This document shows, piece after piece, positions 17,447 through 26,373 of a stretch of DNA of 64,000 nt. Position 1 is the stretch's first letter. Every line of letters begins with the position of its first letter. The position numbers and the translations under genes were made by a program. Origin of the DNA: Neorhizobium petrolearium (GTDB lineage: Bacteria > Pseudomonadota > Alphaproteobacteria > Rhizobiales > Rhizobiaceae); contig NZ_JAGGJW010000006.1 of assembly GCF_017873175.1 (NCBI RefSeq), forward strand, positions 186,001-250,000, read 5' to 3'. The notes beneath the pieces are model-generated. The model was given only the letters and a program-made list of their open reading frames with translations. It had not been told where the DNA came from and searched no databases.

Positions 17447-18765
17447 TGCTGACCTCCACGGATAGGCACCACCTTGCCGTTGCTGGCGGCAGCCTTGATT
17501 TTCGCCAGCCGTCGCTCGGCCGTGTCCTCTGCCGTTGATGCCCAATCTTCATCATTCAAATGGGCATACCGCATGGCAGCGGAAGTGCTCTTGTGCCCCG
17601 CGATGCGCTTCTGCTGGGCAAGAGTGAGGGAACTGTCGTTATAAACCTGCGTCGAAAACCAATGACGGATCAAGTGCAATGAAGCATTCTCCCCGGCGAC
17701 CACGCCCGCCTTCTTCATGACGCGCCGGAAGCCAGACCGCAGTACATCTACACGCAGCGGCAACTCGGGATCGGTCGCTGGGCATACCCATGGAGACCCC
17801 ACGATCCGGGGGGCAGACTCCAAAAGGTCACGCGTCTCGCTGGTGATGGCTTTGCGCAGATAGCCGGTCTTGGTGTCGGGCCAGCGGATAAAGCGCCAGT
17901 CAGCATCAATGTCGGTCCATTTAAGGCCGCATATTTCGCCCGCACGACAGCCGGTAGAGAATAAGAGTTTAATAGCAAGGGCGACGTGCGACAGGATTTT
18001 CTCCTCGTGCAGCAAATCGTCTGTTGCGGTCAGCAGCCGGGCAACTTCGTTGTCGGTCAGCAGCCGGTCGCGCTGGCGGGTAGTGGTAAGCCTTATTTGC
18101 GCCGGGTTTGGCCCCGAGCGCAGCTTGGCGTCCTCAATGGCCCACCGCAGGGCGGTGGAGAGCACGCGAATGGCTCCGGTGGCTTGCGTTAGGGCAGGGG
18201 GCGCGGGCTTCTGCTCACCACCTTTGCGCTTCCTGCTGATGGAACGTGTGCGAGGGCGCTTTTTCAGTTTTTCATACAGCGTGGCAACGTCGTGAGTGTC
18301 CAGCGCATCGATTTTGATCTTGCCGATTTCGGGCTTGAGGATCTTCTCAACTATGCGCTCGTATTCGGTCCAGGTTTTCTCTTTAAGCTTCTTCTTGGCG
18401 TGCTCCGTAATGAAGGAGTCCAACACGTCACCAGTGCTGAAGGCTTGGCTCTTGCGGTCGGCCTCCCGTTGCGCATCCTCTCGCTCGGCGACCGGGTCCT
18501 TCCCCCGGTAATATTGGTTGGCCATCTCAGTTGCCTGATCAAAGGCATCGTCTGCACTGGTAGCTTTGATGGTTGCCCATTTGGGCTTGCCGCCGCTGCG
18601 GTACACGTAGACGAATGTCTTCGCGCCTGTTGGGCGTATACGGAGGCCGAAGCCCGTCAGGCGGCTATCCCAAATGATGCGGGTAGACTTGCCGTCAGGG
18701 TGCGGCAGGGCATTCTCCCAAATAGCCCGTGTCAGTTTCTTTTTCGGTTCGGCCTGTTTGCTCAT
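17443..18765 (-). CDS. int: Tyrosine-family site-specific integrase
   Basis: A 440-aa recombinase that inserts and excises the element at tRNA-Thr. The N-terminal LTGFGLRIRPTGAKTFVYVY is the DUF4102/P4-type arm region. Catalytic residues are visible: Arg274 (STGCRAGEICGLKW), His364 and Arg367 (HLIRHW), His391 (GHKS) and nucleophile Tyr400 (AMRYAHL). All are intact. GAGGGA precedes ATG 18765. It lies 162 bases from attR with octamer repeats between, as expected for an active integration module. Confidence 0.93.
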   Translation of the reverse strand: MSKQAEPKKKLTRAIWENALPHPDGKSTRIIWDSRLTGFGLRIRPTGAKTFVYVYRSGGKPKWATIKATSADDAFDQATEMANQYYRGKDPVAEREDAQREADRKSQAFSTGDVLDSFITEHAKKKLKEKTWTEYERIVEKILKPEIGKIKIDALDTHDVATLYEKLKKRPRTRSISRKRKGGEQKPAPPALTQATGAIRVLSTALRWAIEDAKLRSGPNPAQIRLTTTRQRDRLLTDNEVARLLTATDDLLHEEKILSHVALAIKLLFSTGCRAGEICGLKWTDIDADWRFIRWPDTKTGYLRKAITSETRDLLESAPRIVGSPWVCPATDPELPLRVDVLRSGFRRVMKKAGVVAGENASLHLIRHWFSTQVYNDSSLTLAQQKRIAGHKSTSAAMRYAHLNDEDWASTAEDTAERRLAKIKAAASNGKVVPIRGGQQ

Positions 18766-18790
18766 CTCGGGTCCCTCGGGCTATCTTCCA

Positions 18791-18905
18791 GCTAACGCAG
18801 GCGTTAGCGTTAGCCAGCGCGCGCCAGCTCTTAACTAACCCATAAATTTGAGAAAAGCTAGCATCCTCAATTAAATATACGCCATTAGCAGCGCTTGGCT
18901 AACGC
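18791..18905. repeat. Right-end GCGTTAGC cluster (integrase arm sites or int operator)
   Basis: Perfect copies of the octamer in one or the other orientation lie at 18791-18798, 18801-18808, 18807-18814 and 18898-18905. Four copies in 115 bp is far above chance. They sit between the int start and attR and match copies at the left end and at 13622. Confidence 0.6.
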
Positions 18906-18927
18906 TGACAAGCTCATATGCAGGCTA

Positions 18928-18973
18928 ATTTGTAATCAGGGGGTCGCGGGTTCGAACCCTGCCGGGGGCACCA
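18928..18973 (+). repeat. attR: 46-bp copy of the tRNA-Thr 3' half
   Basis: Identical to 9062-9107. The upstream half of a tRNA is missing (no D-arm or acceptor 5' strand), so this is an attachment-site remnant and not a second tRNA gene. Confidence 0.95.
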
Positions 18974-19261
18974 TTCTACACCATGAAATGGTACGCGGAA
19001 TTTAGGCTGCCTCTCCGTTCACGGAGTAAATCAAAGACAGGATCGATTTAAAGCCGATACCTTGGTGCGGAGCCAGCGTTCGCGCCGATTTTGAGCGGCT
19101 GTCGGGTGTGCTGCGGGGATCGCTTTCCCGAACATGAACTTTCGGAACCAATTCCGGTTGGCCGCGCGATTCGGGCTTTCCTCGGCAACTCCTTGTAGAA
19201 ATTGTGTATTTTCCCGGTCGGAGAGGGCCATCTTGGGACCGTTCACGGCCACGCAAAAGAA
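18974..19261. other. Intergenic DNA between attR and the Pho box, no supported gene
   Basis: Two overlapping minus-strand frames of 82-84 codons exist here, but neither has a ribosome site or a family look, and one begins inside the Pho box. I see no phoR, which in many bacteria sits next to pst/pho genes. Confidence 0.5.
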
Positions 19262-19304
19262 CTGATATAAAACTGTCACAAAACTGTTATGCAGCCCCTA
19301 TAGA
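19262..19304 (+). promoter_or_regulatory. Pho box and promoter of the pst operon
   Basis: Three 7-mers spaced by AAAA form an 11-bp-period array: CTGATAT (19262-19268), CTGTCAC (19273-19279) and CTGTTAT (19284-19290). This matches the PhoB-binding direct repeat used in rhizobia, where the box replaces the -35 element. TATAGA at 19299-19304 is a reasonable -10. Expression should rise in low phosphate. Confidence 0.88.
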
Positions 19305-19352
19305 GGGGAGGCGACGCCAGAGCGTCAATCCGAATTCTACGGGAGAAAATCC

Positions 19353-20393
19353 ATGAAGAAGTATCTAGGAAGCTGCGCAGTCGCCGCAATCCTGCTGGCG
19401 ACCGCAGGCGTCGCAACGGCTCGCGATCAGATCCAGATCGCCGGCTCCTCCACCGTCCTTCCCTACGCGTCGATCGTTGCTGAAGCCTTTGGTGAAAACA
19501 CCGACTTCCCCACTCCGGTCGTTGAATCCGGTGGCTCGGGCGCCGGCCGCAAAAAGCTCTGCGAAGGCGTGGGCGAGAACACCATCGATATCGCGAATTC
19601 TTCTTCGCGCATCAGCAAGGCTGACATCGAACTCTGCGCCAAGAACGGCGTTGCCGAAATCCAGGAAGTCCGGATCGGCTACGACGGCATCGTCTTCGCC
19701 TCGGACATCAATGGTCCGGAATATGCCTTTACCCAGGCTGACTGGCACGCCGCGCTTGCCGCCAAGGTTGTGAAGGATGGCAAGCTGGTCGACAACCCCA
19801 ACAAGGCTTGGAATGAAATCCGCGCCGACCTTCCGGCGCAGCCGATCCTCGCCTTCATTCCGGGCACCAAGCACGGTACCCGTGAAGTATTCGATGAAAA
19901 GGTCATCATCGACGGTTGCAAGGAGGACGGCACCTACGACGCTCATCTGGCTGCCAACAACGGTGACAAGGCCGCAGCAACCAAAGCTTGCATGGCGCTG
20001 CGCACCGATGGTGTCTCGATCGATATCGACGGTGATTACACCGAGACGCTCGCCCGGGTTGCCGCCAACAAGAACGGCATCGGCGTGTTTGGTCTGTCCT
20101 TCTACCAGAACAACACCGACAAGCTGCGCGTAGGCACCATGGCCGGCATCATGCCTTCGGTCGAGACGATCGCCAAGGGCGAGTACCCGGTTTCCCGCCC
20201 GCTCTACTTCTACGTCAAGAACGCGCATCTGGACGTGGTCCCGGGCCTGCAGGACTATATCGAGTTCTTCGTTTCCGACGATATGGCTGGCCCGAACGGT
20301 CCGCTGGCGGCCTACGGTCTGGTTTCCGATCCGGAACTGGCCAAGACCCAGGCTGCTGTGAAGGCACGCACTCCGATGGGGCCGCTGAACTAA
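19353..20393 (+). CDS. pstS: Phosphate-binding protein of the Pst ABC transporter
   Basis: A 346-aa periplasmic receptor with signal peptide (residues 1-23, cut after ATA). IQIAGSSTVLPYA and SGGSGAGRKKLCEG are the phosphate-binding motifs. It delivers phosphate to PstCA. GGAG precedes ATG 19353. It is the first gene behind the Pho box and the only pstS seen. Members of this family near arsenic genes sometimes tune discrimination between phosphate and arsenate; no sequence proof here. Confidence 0.94.
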   Translation: MKKYLGSCAVAAILLATAGVATARDQIQIAGSSTVLPYASIVAEAFGENTDFPTPVVESGGSGAGRKKLCEGVGENTIDIANSSSRISKADIELCAKNGVAEIQEVRIGYDGIVFASDINGPEYAFTQADWHAALAAKVVKDGKLVDNPNKAWNEIRADLPAQPILAFIPGTKHGTREVFDEKVIIDGCKEDGTYDAHLAANNGDKAAATKACMALRTDGVSIDIDGDYTETLARVAANKNGIGVFGLSFYQNNTDKLRVGTMAGIMPSVETIAKGEYPVSRPLYFYVKNAHLDVVPGLQDYIEFFVSDDMAGPNGPLAAYGLVSDPELAKTQAAVKARTPMGPLN

Positions 20394-20448
20394 TTCAGAC
20401 GCCGTTCCGGCGGCGTGCACGCGCCGCCGGTCTCTTTTCGCTTGATGG

Positions 20449-21921
20449 ATGGCGGGCAAGATGGACGTGGGCTTCATTATCCTAATACTGGCGGTGCTTG
20501 CGGCACTGGGTCATGTGGTCGGCAGGCGGAGGGCGCTGGCTCTTGCCGCGAAGAGTGGGGTCAAGCTCCATTCCCTTCCCGGTTATTATGGCCAGACCGT
20601 CGCATTGTTCACGGCCGTTCCGGCCTTTGTCGTTCTGGTCGCCTGGCTGTTTGTTCAGCCGGGGATTGTCGAGAGCCGCGTGAGTGGCATGATCCCCGAC
20701 AGCGTGATCCCCGAGGGCGGTGCGCGCAGCTTGGTCATGTCTGATGTCCGCCGCATCGCGGGCGGTCTCGATGCCGTTCTGGCGCGGGACGGGCAGAGGG
20801 GAGCGGATGTTCCCATCGAAGCGCTGGACTTCAATAATATTCGCGGCCGCCTGGCGGAAGTTGGGGTGGCCTTGGGCGGCGACGTGCCGTCTGAGGTCTT
20901 CGAGGCGGCGAAGGCCTTCAGGGAGAACTCCAGGACCGGCAATCTAATGATGACGGTTGTGGTCCTCGCAGTGGCCGTTGTTCTCGGCATGCTGGCATAC
21001 CGGCGGATAGAGCCTGAGCTGCGTGCGCGCAACATCAGCGAGAGTTTTGTCAAGTCGCTGCTTCTCGGGGCCTCCCTGGTCGCCATCTTGACGACGATCG
21101 GCATTGTCGGGTCGTTGATTGTCGAGACCTTTGAGTTCTTCCAGCGTTATCCGGCGCAGGATTTCTTCTTCTCCACCGTATGGAATCCCCAGTTCCGCGG
21201 AGGCTCCGATCTCGGCATTCTGCCGCTGCTATGGGGCACTTTCTATGTGTCGATCATCTCCTTGATCGTCGCCGTTCCGCTTGGCCTGCTGATCGCGGTC
21301 TATCTTTCCGAATATGCCGGACCGGCGACGCGCGGTATCGTCAAGCCTGCGATCGAGGTTCTGGCCGGCATCCCGACGATCGTCTACGGCCTCTTCGCCC
21401 TGGTCACCGTAGGTCCTTTCCTGCGCGATTGGCTGGCACAGCCGCTCGGTCTCGGCACCTCTTCGTCTTCGGTGTTGACCGCCGGCCTGGTGATGGGAAT
21501 CATGATCATTCCCTTCGTCAGCTCGCTCTCCGACGACATCATCAATGCTGTGCCCCAGGCCCTTCGCGACGGTTCCTACGGACTGGGGGCCACACAGTCG
21601 GAGACTATCAGGCAGGTCGTTTTGCCGGCCGCCTTGCCCGGTATCGTGGGTGCAATCCTGCTGGCGGCAAGTCGCGCGATCGGAGAAACCATGATCGTGG
21701 TCCTTGGTGCAGGCGCTGCGGCGAAGCTTGACCTCAATCCTTTCGAGGCGATGACAACGGTCACCGTCAAGATCGTCAGTCAGCTGACGGGCGATACGGA
21801 GTTCGGAAGCCCCGAAACGCTGGTTGCATTCGCGCTTGGCTTGACCCTCTTCGTCATAACGCTTGGGCTGAACGTGCTGGCCCTTTACATCGTGCGCAAA
21901 TACCGGGAGCAGTACGAATGA
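20449..21921 (+). CDS. pstC: Phosphate ABC transporter permease PstC
   Basis: A 490-aa inner-membrane protein. It is about 170 residues longer than the E. coli protein because of an N-terminal extension with extra hydrophobic segments and a charged loop, as usual in rhizobia. The C-terminal half carries the binding-protein-dependent permease loop (SYGLGATQSETIRQVVLPAA). ATG 20461 is a possible alternative start. Its stop overlaps pstA as ATGA. Confidence 0.92.
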   Translation: MAGKMDVGFIILILAVLAALGHVVGRRRALALAAKSGVKLHSLPGYYGQTVALFTAVPAFVVLVAWLFVQPGIVESRVSGMIPDSVIPEGGARSLVMSDVRRIAGGLDAVLARDGQRGADVPIEALDFNNIRGRLAEVGVALGGDVPSEVFEAAKAFRENSRTGNLMMTVVVLAVAVVLGMLAYRRIEPELRARNISESFVKSLLLGASLVAILTTIGIVGSLIVETFEFFQRYPAQDFFFSTVWNPQFRGGSDLGILPLLWGTFYVSIISLIVAVPLGLLIAVYLSEYAGPATRGIVKPAIEVLAGIPTIVYGLFALVTVGPFLRDWLAQPLGLGTSSSSVLTAGLVMGIMIIPFVSSLSDDIINAVPQALRDGSYGLGATQSETIRQVVLPAALPGIVGAILLAASRAIGETMIVVLGAGAAAKLDLNPFEAMTTVTVKIVSQLTGDTEFGSPETLVAFALGLTLFVITLGLNVLALYIVRKYREQYE

Positions 21922-23273
21922 CCGACGTGACCGTATTCGGCAACCCAGCCGTTCCCACAAAGGGAAAGTCCCTCCTTGCCCTCGATGAACGAACCCGTCG
22001 TCGCAACAATGCGGAGGCCCGGTTTCGCCTGATGGGCAAGATCGCCGTGGCGATCGGTATCGTCGCACTGATCGGCCTCCTGCTGTCCATCCTGTCGAAC
22101 GGCCTCTCGTCGTTCCAGCAGACCTACATCACCCTCAACGTCAATCTCGATGCGGCCGTCCTCGACAAGGCCGGCGATCGCAAGCCGGAGAACATCGCGA
22201 AGGTCTCGACCTTCGGATATGCGCCCCTCATCGAGAAGGCGCTCCGCGACGCGATGGCGCAGAAGGGCATCGCTGTCGACGGGATGAACGCAAAGGCCGC
22301 CGCCGAACTGATCTCCAAGGAGGCCCCCGCCGATCTCCGCAGGTTCGTGCTGGCCGATCCGTCGGTGATCGGTCAGACCCATTCCTTCGATCTTCTGGCC
22401 GCCGGCCGTATCGACGGATACTACAAGGGGCGCGTGACGATGGAGAGCGCGAAGCTCGATCGCAATACGTCCCCCGAGCAGTTGATGCTGGCGGACAAGC
22501 TCAAGGAAGCGGGCATTCTGACGACCCGTTTCAACTGGAGCTTCTTCACGGCGCCGGACGCCTCCGATACCCGGCCCGAAGCGGCGGGCTTGGGGATTGC
22601 GGTCATCGGCTCCGCCTATATGATGCTGATCGTGTTCGTCCTGTCGCTGCCGATCGGCGTGGCTGCATCGATCTATCTTGAGGAATTTGCGCCGCAGAAC
22701 CGCTTCACCGACCTGATCGAGGTGAACATTTCGAACCTTGCAGCGGTTCCCTCGATCGTCTTCGGCATTCTGGGCCTTGCCGTACTGATCAATTTCTTCG
22801 GTTTGCCGCAATCGGCGCCGGTCGTGGGGGGGCTTGTCCTGACCCTGATGACGTTGCCGACGATCATCATCGCCACGCGCGCCGCCCTCAAGGCCGTTCC
22901 ACCGTCTATCCGCGACGCAGCGCTCGGTGTTGGCGCATCGAAGATGCAGTCCATCTTCCATCACGTTCTGCCTCTGGCGATGCCCGGCATCCTGACGGGG
23001 ACGATCATCGGGCTGGCCCGAGCCCTCGGGGAGACTGCGCCTCTGTTGCTGATCGGCATGGTCGCCTTCGTGCGCGAATATCCCGCCGGTCCGCCGGATG
23101 GCTTCTTCGATCCGGCGTCGGCGCTTCCGGTTCAGGTCTATAACTGGACGCAGCGCGGCGACCCGGCATTTGTCGAACGTGCGTCCGGTGCCATCATCGT
23201 GCTTCTGGTATTCCTGATCCTGATGAACCTGGTCGCAATCATTCTTCGCCGCCGCTTCGAGCGCCGTTGGTAA
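21918..23273 (+). CDS. pstA: Phosphate ABC transporter permease PstA
   Basis: A 451-aa permease partner of PstC. As with PstC, a long periplasmic insert follows the first membrane helix (residues ~60-220), typical of alphaproteobacteria. The permease loop is [20 protein letters not shown]. The start overlaps pstC by four bases, so the two are coupled. Confidence 0.92.
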   Translation: MTDVTVFGNPAVPTKGKSLLALDERTRRRNNAEARFRLMGKIAVAIGIVALIGLLLSILSNGLSSFQQTYITLNVNLDAAVLDKAGDRKPENIAKVSTFGYAPLIEKALRDAMAQKGIAVDGMNAKAAAELISKEAPADLRRFVLADPSVIGQTHSFDLLAAGRIDGYYKGRVTMESAKLDRNTSPEQLMLADKLKEAGILTTRFNWSFFTAPDASDTRPEAAGLGIAVIGSAYMMLIVFVLSLPIGVAASIYLEEFAPQNRFTDLIEVNISNLAAVPSIVFGILGLAVLINFFGLPQSAPVVGGLVLTLMTLPTIIIATRAALKAVPPSIRDAALGVGASKMQSIFHHVLPLAMPGILTGTIIGLARALGETAPLLLIGMVAFVREYPAGPPDGFFDPASALPVQVYNWTQRGDPAFVERASGAIIVLLVFLILMNLVAIILRRRFERRW

Positions 23274-23284
23274 AGGGGTGTGTA

Positions 23285-24100
23285 ATGATGAATAATATCT
23301 CAACGACGATGACGACGACGCCGACGAAAGCTCCAGCCATGAATGAACCGAAGATTTCCGCCCGTAACGTGCAGGTTTATTACGGCGAAAAGCACGCCAT
23401 CAAGGATGTCAATATCGATATCCGCCCTCGTTCCGTGACGGCCTTCATCGGTCCGTCGGGTTGCGGTAAATCGACGTTCCTGCGTTGCATCAACCGGATG
23501 AACGACACGATTGCCAACTGCCGTGTCGAGGGCAACATCTCGATCGACTCGGAGAACATTTACGATCCCAAGGTGGACCCGGTTCAACTGCGCGCCAAGG
23601 TCGGCATGGTGTTCCAGAAGCCGAACCCTTTCCCGAAGTCGATCTACGAGAACGTCGCCTATGGCCCGCGCATTCACGGTCTGGCGCGAAAGAAGTCGGA
23701 GCTGGATGATATCGTGTCTTCGGCCCTGCAGAAGGCAGGACTGTGGGGCGAAGTGAAGGATCGTCTCGACAGCCCGGGTACGGGCCTTTCCGGTGGCCAG
23801 CAGCAGCGCCTGTGCATTGCGCGTGCGGTTGCCGTCAGCCCGGAAGTGATCCTGATGGACGAACCCTGTTCGGCGCTCGATCCGATCGCCACCGCCAAGG
23901 TCGAAGAGTTGATCCACGAACTGCGCGAAAACTTCACGATCGTCATCGTGACGCACTCGATGCAGCAGGCGGCCCGCGTATCGCAACGCACTGCCATGTT
24001 CCATCTCGGAAATCTGGTTGAGGAGAACGATACCGACAAGATGTTCACCAATCCGGATGACCAGCGTACCCAGGACTACATCATGGGCCGTTTCGGCTGA
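23285..24100 (+). CDS. pstB: Phosphate ABC transporter ATP-binding protein
   Basis: A 271-aa ATPase that powers phosphate uptake. Walker A is GPSGCGKST, the signature [14 protein letters not shown] and Walker [12 protein letters not shown]. The ATG pair at 23285/23288 lies after an AAAGGGG ribosome site; a frame open to 23267 is ignored because it would start with TTG inside pstA. Confidence 0.94.
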   Translation: MMNNISTTMTTTPTKAPAMNEPKISARNVQVYYGEKHAIKDVNIDIRPRSVTAFIGPSGCGKSTFLRCINRMNDTIANCRVEGNISIDSENIYDPKVDPVQLRAKVGMVFQKPNPFPKSIYENVAYGPRIHGLARKKSELDDIVSSALQKAGLWGEVKDRLDSPGTGLSGGQQQRLCIARAVAVSPEVILMDEPCSALDPIATAKVEELIHELRENFTIVIVTHSMQQAARVSQRTAMFHLGNLVEENDTDKMFTNPDDQRTQDYIMGRFG

Positions 24101-24141
24101 TCGCCGGTTGCGGGCCTTCCTGACAATCTGAGGATAAGACC

Positions 24142-24855
24142 ATGTCTTCGACACATATCCTGTCTGCCTATGACGACGAACTGAAATATCTGAGCCGCCG
24201 GATTTCGGAGATGGGCGGGCTTGCGGAGCAGATGTGCGCGGATGCAGTGCGGGCACTGGTCAATTCCGATGCCGCCCTTGCCCAGAAGGTGATCTCCGAC
24301 GACGTGATCCTCGACCATGCCGAGCGCGATATCGGCGACAAGGCGATCGTGACGATCGCCCGCCGCCAGCCGGTTGCGGGCGACCTGCGCGACATCGTCG
24401 GATCGCTGCGCATCGCCTCCGATCTGGAGCGGGTCGGCGACCTCGGCAAGAATACCGCCAAGCGGGTGATCGCGGTGCAGGGCACCGGCGTGCCACGCAA
24501 GCTCGCCCGCGGCATCGAGCATTTGTCGGATCTGGCGCTGACGCAGCTGAAGGAAGTGCTGGATGTCTATTCTAGCCGTTCGGCCGAGAAGGCGGAGGCG
24601 ATCCGCATCCGCGACGAGGAAATCGACGCGATGTACACGTCGCTGTTCCGCGAGCTTTTGACCTACATGATGGAAGATCCGCGCAACATCACCACCTGCA
24701 CGCATCTTCTGTTCTGCGCCAAGAACATTGAGCGTATCGGCGACCACGCCACCAACATCGCCGAGACGATCTACTACATGACGACCGGCGCCCAGCCGGA
24801 AGGTGAGCGTCCGAAGGACGATACGTCGAACACGCTCGGCGCGATCACGGAATAA
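24142..24855 (+). CDS. phoU: Phosphate signalling protein PhoU
   Basis: A 237-aa protein of two PhoU three-helix bundles (DIGDKAIVTIARRQPVAGDL and ERIGDHATNIAETIYY are the metal-binding repeats). It links Pst activity to the PhoR kinase and damps the Pho response when phosphate is ample. It follows pstB by 41 bases in the same operon. Confidence 0.94.
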   Translation: MSSTHILSAYDDELKYLSRRISEMGGLAEQMCADAVRALVNSDAALAQKVISDDVILDHAERDIGDKAIVTIARRQPVAGDLRDIVGSLRIASDLERVGDLGKNTAKRVIAVQGTGVPRKLARGIEHLSDLALTQLKEVLDVYSSRSAEKAEAIRIRDEEIDAMYTSLFRELLTYMMEDPRNITTCTHLLFCAKNIERIGDHATNIAETIYYMTTGAQPEGERPKDDTSNTLGAITE

Positions 24856-24897
24856 CGACGCCGAATGACGATGGAATGGTGACGGAGCTAAGACGGA

Positions 24898-25584
24898 ATG
24901 CAGCCGAAGATCGCGGTCGTGGAGGACGAGGAGGCGCTGAGCGTGCTTCTTCGCTACAACCTTGAAGCGGAAGGTTATGAGGTGGAGACGATCCTGCGCG
25001 GGGATGAAGCCGAGATCAGGCTTCAGGAACGCACGCCGGACCTTCTGATCCTCGACTGGATGCTGCCCGGTGTTTCCGGCATCGAACTGTGCCGGCGGCT
25101 CAGGATGCGGCCGGAGACGGAGCGGCTGCCGATCATCATGCTGACGGCGCGCGGCGAGGAGAGCGAACGGGTCCGCGGGCTTGCGACCGGCGCCGACGAC
25201 TATGTCGTAAAGCCGTTCTCGACGCCGGAACTGATGGCGCGGGTGAAGGCGATGCTGCGGCGCGCGCGTCCGGAAGTGCTGTCGAGCGTCCTGCGCTGCG
25301 GCGACATCGAGCTGGACCGGGAGACGCACCGGGTGCATCGCAAGAGCCGCGAAGTGCGGCTCGGCCCGACGGAGTTCCGGCTTCTGGAATTCCTGATGGC
25401 CGCGCCCGGCCGGGTCTTCTCGCGCTCGCAGCTTCTCGACGGGGTGTGGGGCCACGACATCTATGTGGATGAGCGCACCGTCGACGTGCATGTCGGACGC
25501 CTCAGGAAGGCGCTCAACTTCTCCAATATGCAGGATGTCATCCGCACCGTGCGCGGCGCCGGATACTCGATGGAAGGACACTAG
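24898..25584 (+). CDS. phoB: Phosphate-regulon response regulator PhoB
   Basis: A 228-aa OmpR-type activator that binds Pho boxes. The receiver has Asp9/10 pair (VVEDEE), phosphoacceptor Asp53 (LLILDWMLPG), Thr83 (MLTARG) and Lys105 (YVVKPF), all normal. The winged-helix effector follows (RLGPTEFRLLEFLM, VDVHVGRLRKAL). It is the last classic gene of the pst operon. No phoR lies in the window, so its kinase must be elsewhere. Confidence 0.94.
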   Translation: MQPKIAVVEDEEALSVLLRYNLEAEGYEVETILRGDEAEIRLQERTPDLLILDWMLPGVSGIELCRRLRMRPETERLPIIMLTARGEESERVRGLATGADDYVVKPFSTPELMARVKAMLRRARPEVLSSVLRCGDIELDRETHRVHRKSREVRLGPTEFRLLEFLMAAPGRVFSRSQLLDGVWGHDIYVDERTVDVHVGRLRKALNFSNMQDVIRTVRGAGYSMEGH

Positions 25585-25597
25585 GGAGAGCACCGCA

Positions 25598-26287
25598 ATG
25601 GGAGCGCGAGTTGTCGTAGTGGTCGATGACGATGAAACGCTGCGCGAAGTGCTGCGGTTCTCCCTTGCCGACGAAGGTTTCGACGTAACCCTGCTTTCGG
25701 CGGGCTCCGAGCTGATGGAGCGGTTGGTTTCGAGCCTTCCTGATGTACTTGTGCTGGGTTCGTCCCTTCCGGAGCTGAACGGCATCGAGATATGCCGAAG
25801 ACTTCGTACCGAACCAGCGACGATGCGGGTGCCCGTCGTCCTGCTTGTTCCGGCGGAAAGCGAGAGCGACAGGCTGACGGGTCTCGCTGCCGGCGCGGAC
25901 GACTGCCTCGTAGAGCCATTCTCCTCCGTCGAGCTTGCCATAAGGGTGAAGAACCTTCTTCGACGCATGCATCCGAATCTTCTGAGCCATATGATCAGGG
26001 TCGGAGACCTGACCCTCGACCGCGAAGCGCACAGGGTCCACAGGCTGAAGAAGGAAGTCAGGCTCGGCCCCACCGAGTTCCGGCTTCTCGAGTTCCTGAT
26101 GCGGTATCCGGGAAGGGTCTATTCGCGGACGGAGCTGAAAAGGTCGCTCTGGGGTGATGGTGCAACCGTGGACGAGCGCGCCGTGGATGTGCACATCGGC
26201 CGCCTGCGGAAGGGCATCGGCCTGGGCAAGGCTGACCAGGTGATCCGGACCGTCCGCGGAGCGGGCTACGCGCTCGGCGACGTCTGA
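25598..26287 (+). CDS. PhoB paralogue with degenerate receiver (phosphorylation-independent regulator?)
   Basis: A 229-aa tandem paralogue, 13 bases behind phoB. ATG 25598 has GGGAG upstream; the frame to 25463 is a shadow of phoB. The DNA-binding half is close to PhoB (RLGPTEFRLLEFLM, VDVHIGRLRKGI, DQVIRTVRGAGY). The receiver keeps the acidic pair (Asp10-12) but the phosphoacceptor Asp is Gly54 (VLGSSLPELNG), the switch Thr is Val84 (LLVPAE) and the invariant Lys is Glu106 (LVEPFS). It therefore should not be phosphorylated in the normal way. It may compete with PhoB at Pho boxes, form heterodimers, or act constitutively. Confidence 0.88.
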   Translation: MGARVVVVVDDDETLREVLRFSLADEGFDVTLLSAGSELMERLVSSLPDVLVLGSSLPELNGIEICRRLRTEPATMRVPVVLLVPAESESDRLTGLAAGADDCLVEPFSSVELAIRVKNLLRRMHPNLLSHMIRVGDLTLDREAHRVHRLKKEVRLGPTEFRLLEFLMRYPGRVYSRTELKRSLWGDGATVDERAVDVHIGRLRKGIGLGKADQVIRTVRGAGYALGDV

Positions 26288-26373
26288 ATTTTCTCGCGAT
26301 CGTTGGAAGGCCTATGCTGCTTTTTCTTTAGGGCTTCGCCGAGGGCCTCGCATCTCCTGCTTGTCGTGTCTTG

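Larger units (their letters stand above)
9108..18973. mobile_element. Integrated phage-satellite-like element in tRNA-Thr
   Basis: About 9.87 kb lie between the two 46-bp att copies. Transcribed leftward are: integrase, unknown protein, AlpA-like protein, unknown protein, primase, a noncoding block, TerS-like protein, a 62-aa protein, terminase ATPase, terminase nuclease, a coiled-coil protein and a possible scaffold-like protein; one cargo gene faces the other way at the left end. No portal, capsid, protease, tail or lysis gene is visible. Integration, replication and packaging genes without particle genes fit a helper-dependent satellite; a decayed prophage is the alternative, but the intact, mostly overlapping genes argue against heavy decay. 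Confidence 0.88.

Noticed and set aside
18928..18973. A second tRNA-Thr gene at the right end of the element
   Set aside because: Only the 3' half is present; the acceptor 5' strand, D-arm and anticodon 5' strand are missing. It is attR.
9108..18973. A complete prophage
   Set aside because: No portal, major capsid, protease, tail, holin or endolysin gene was found in any frame.
19002..19279. Two short minus-strand frames upstream of pstS
   Set aside because: No ribosome site, no family resemblance, and one starts inside the Pho box.
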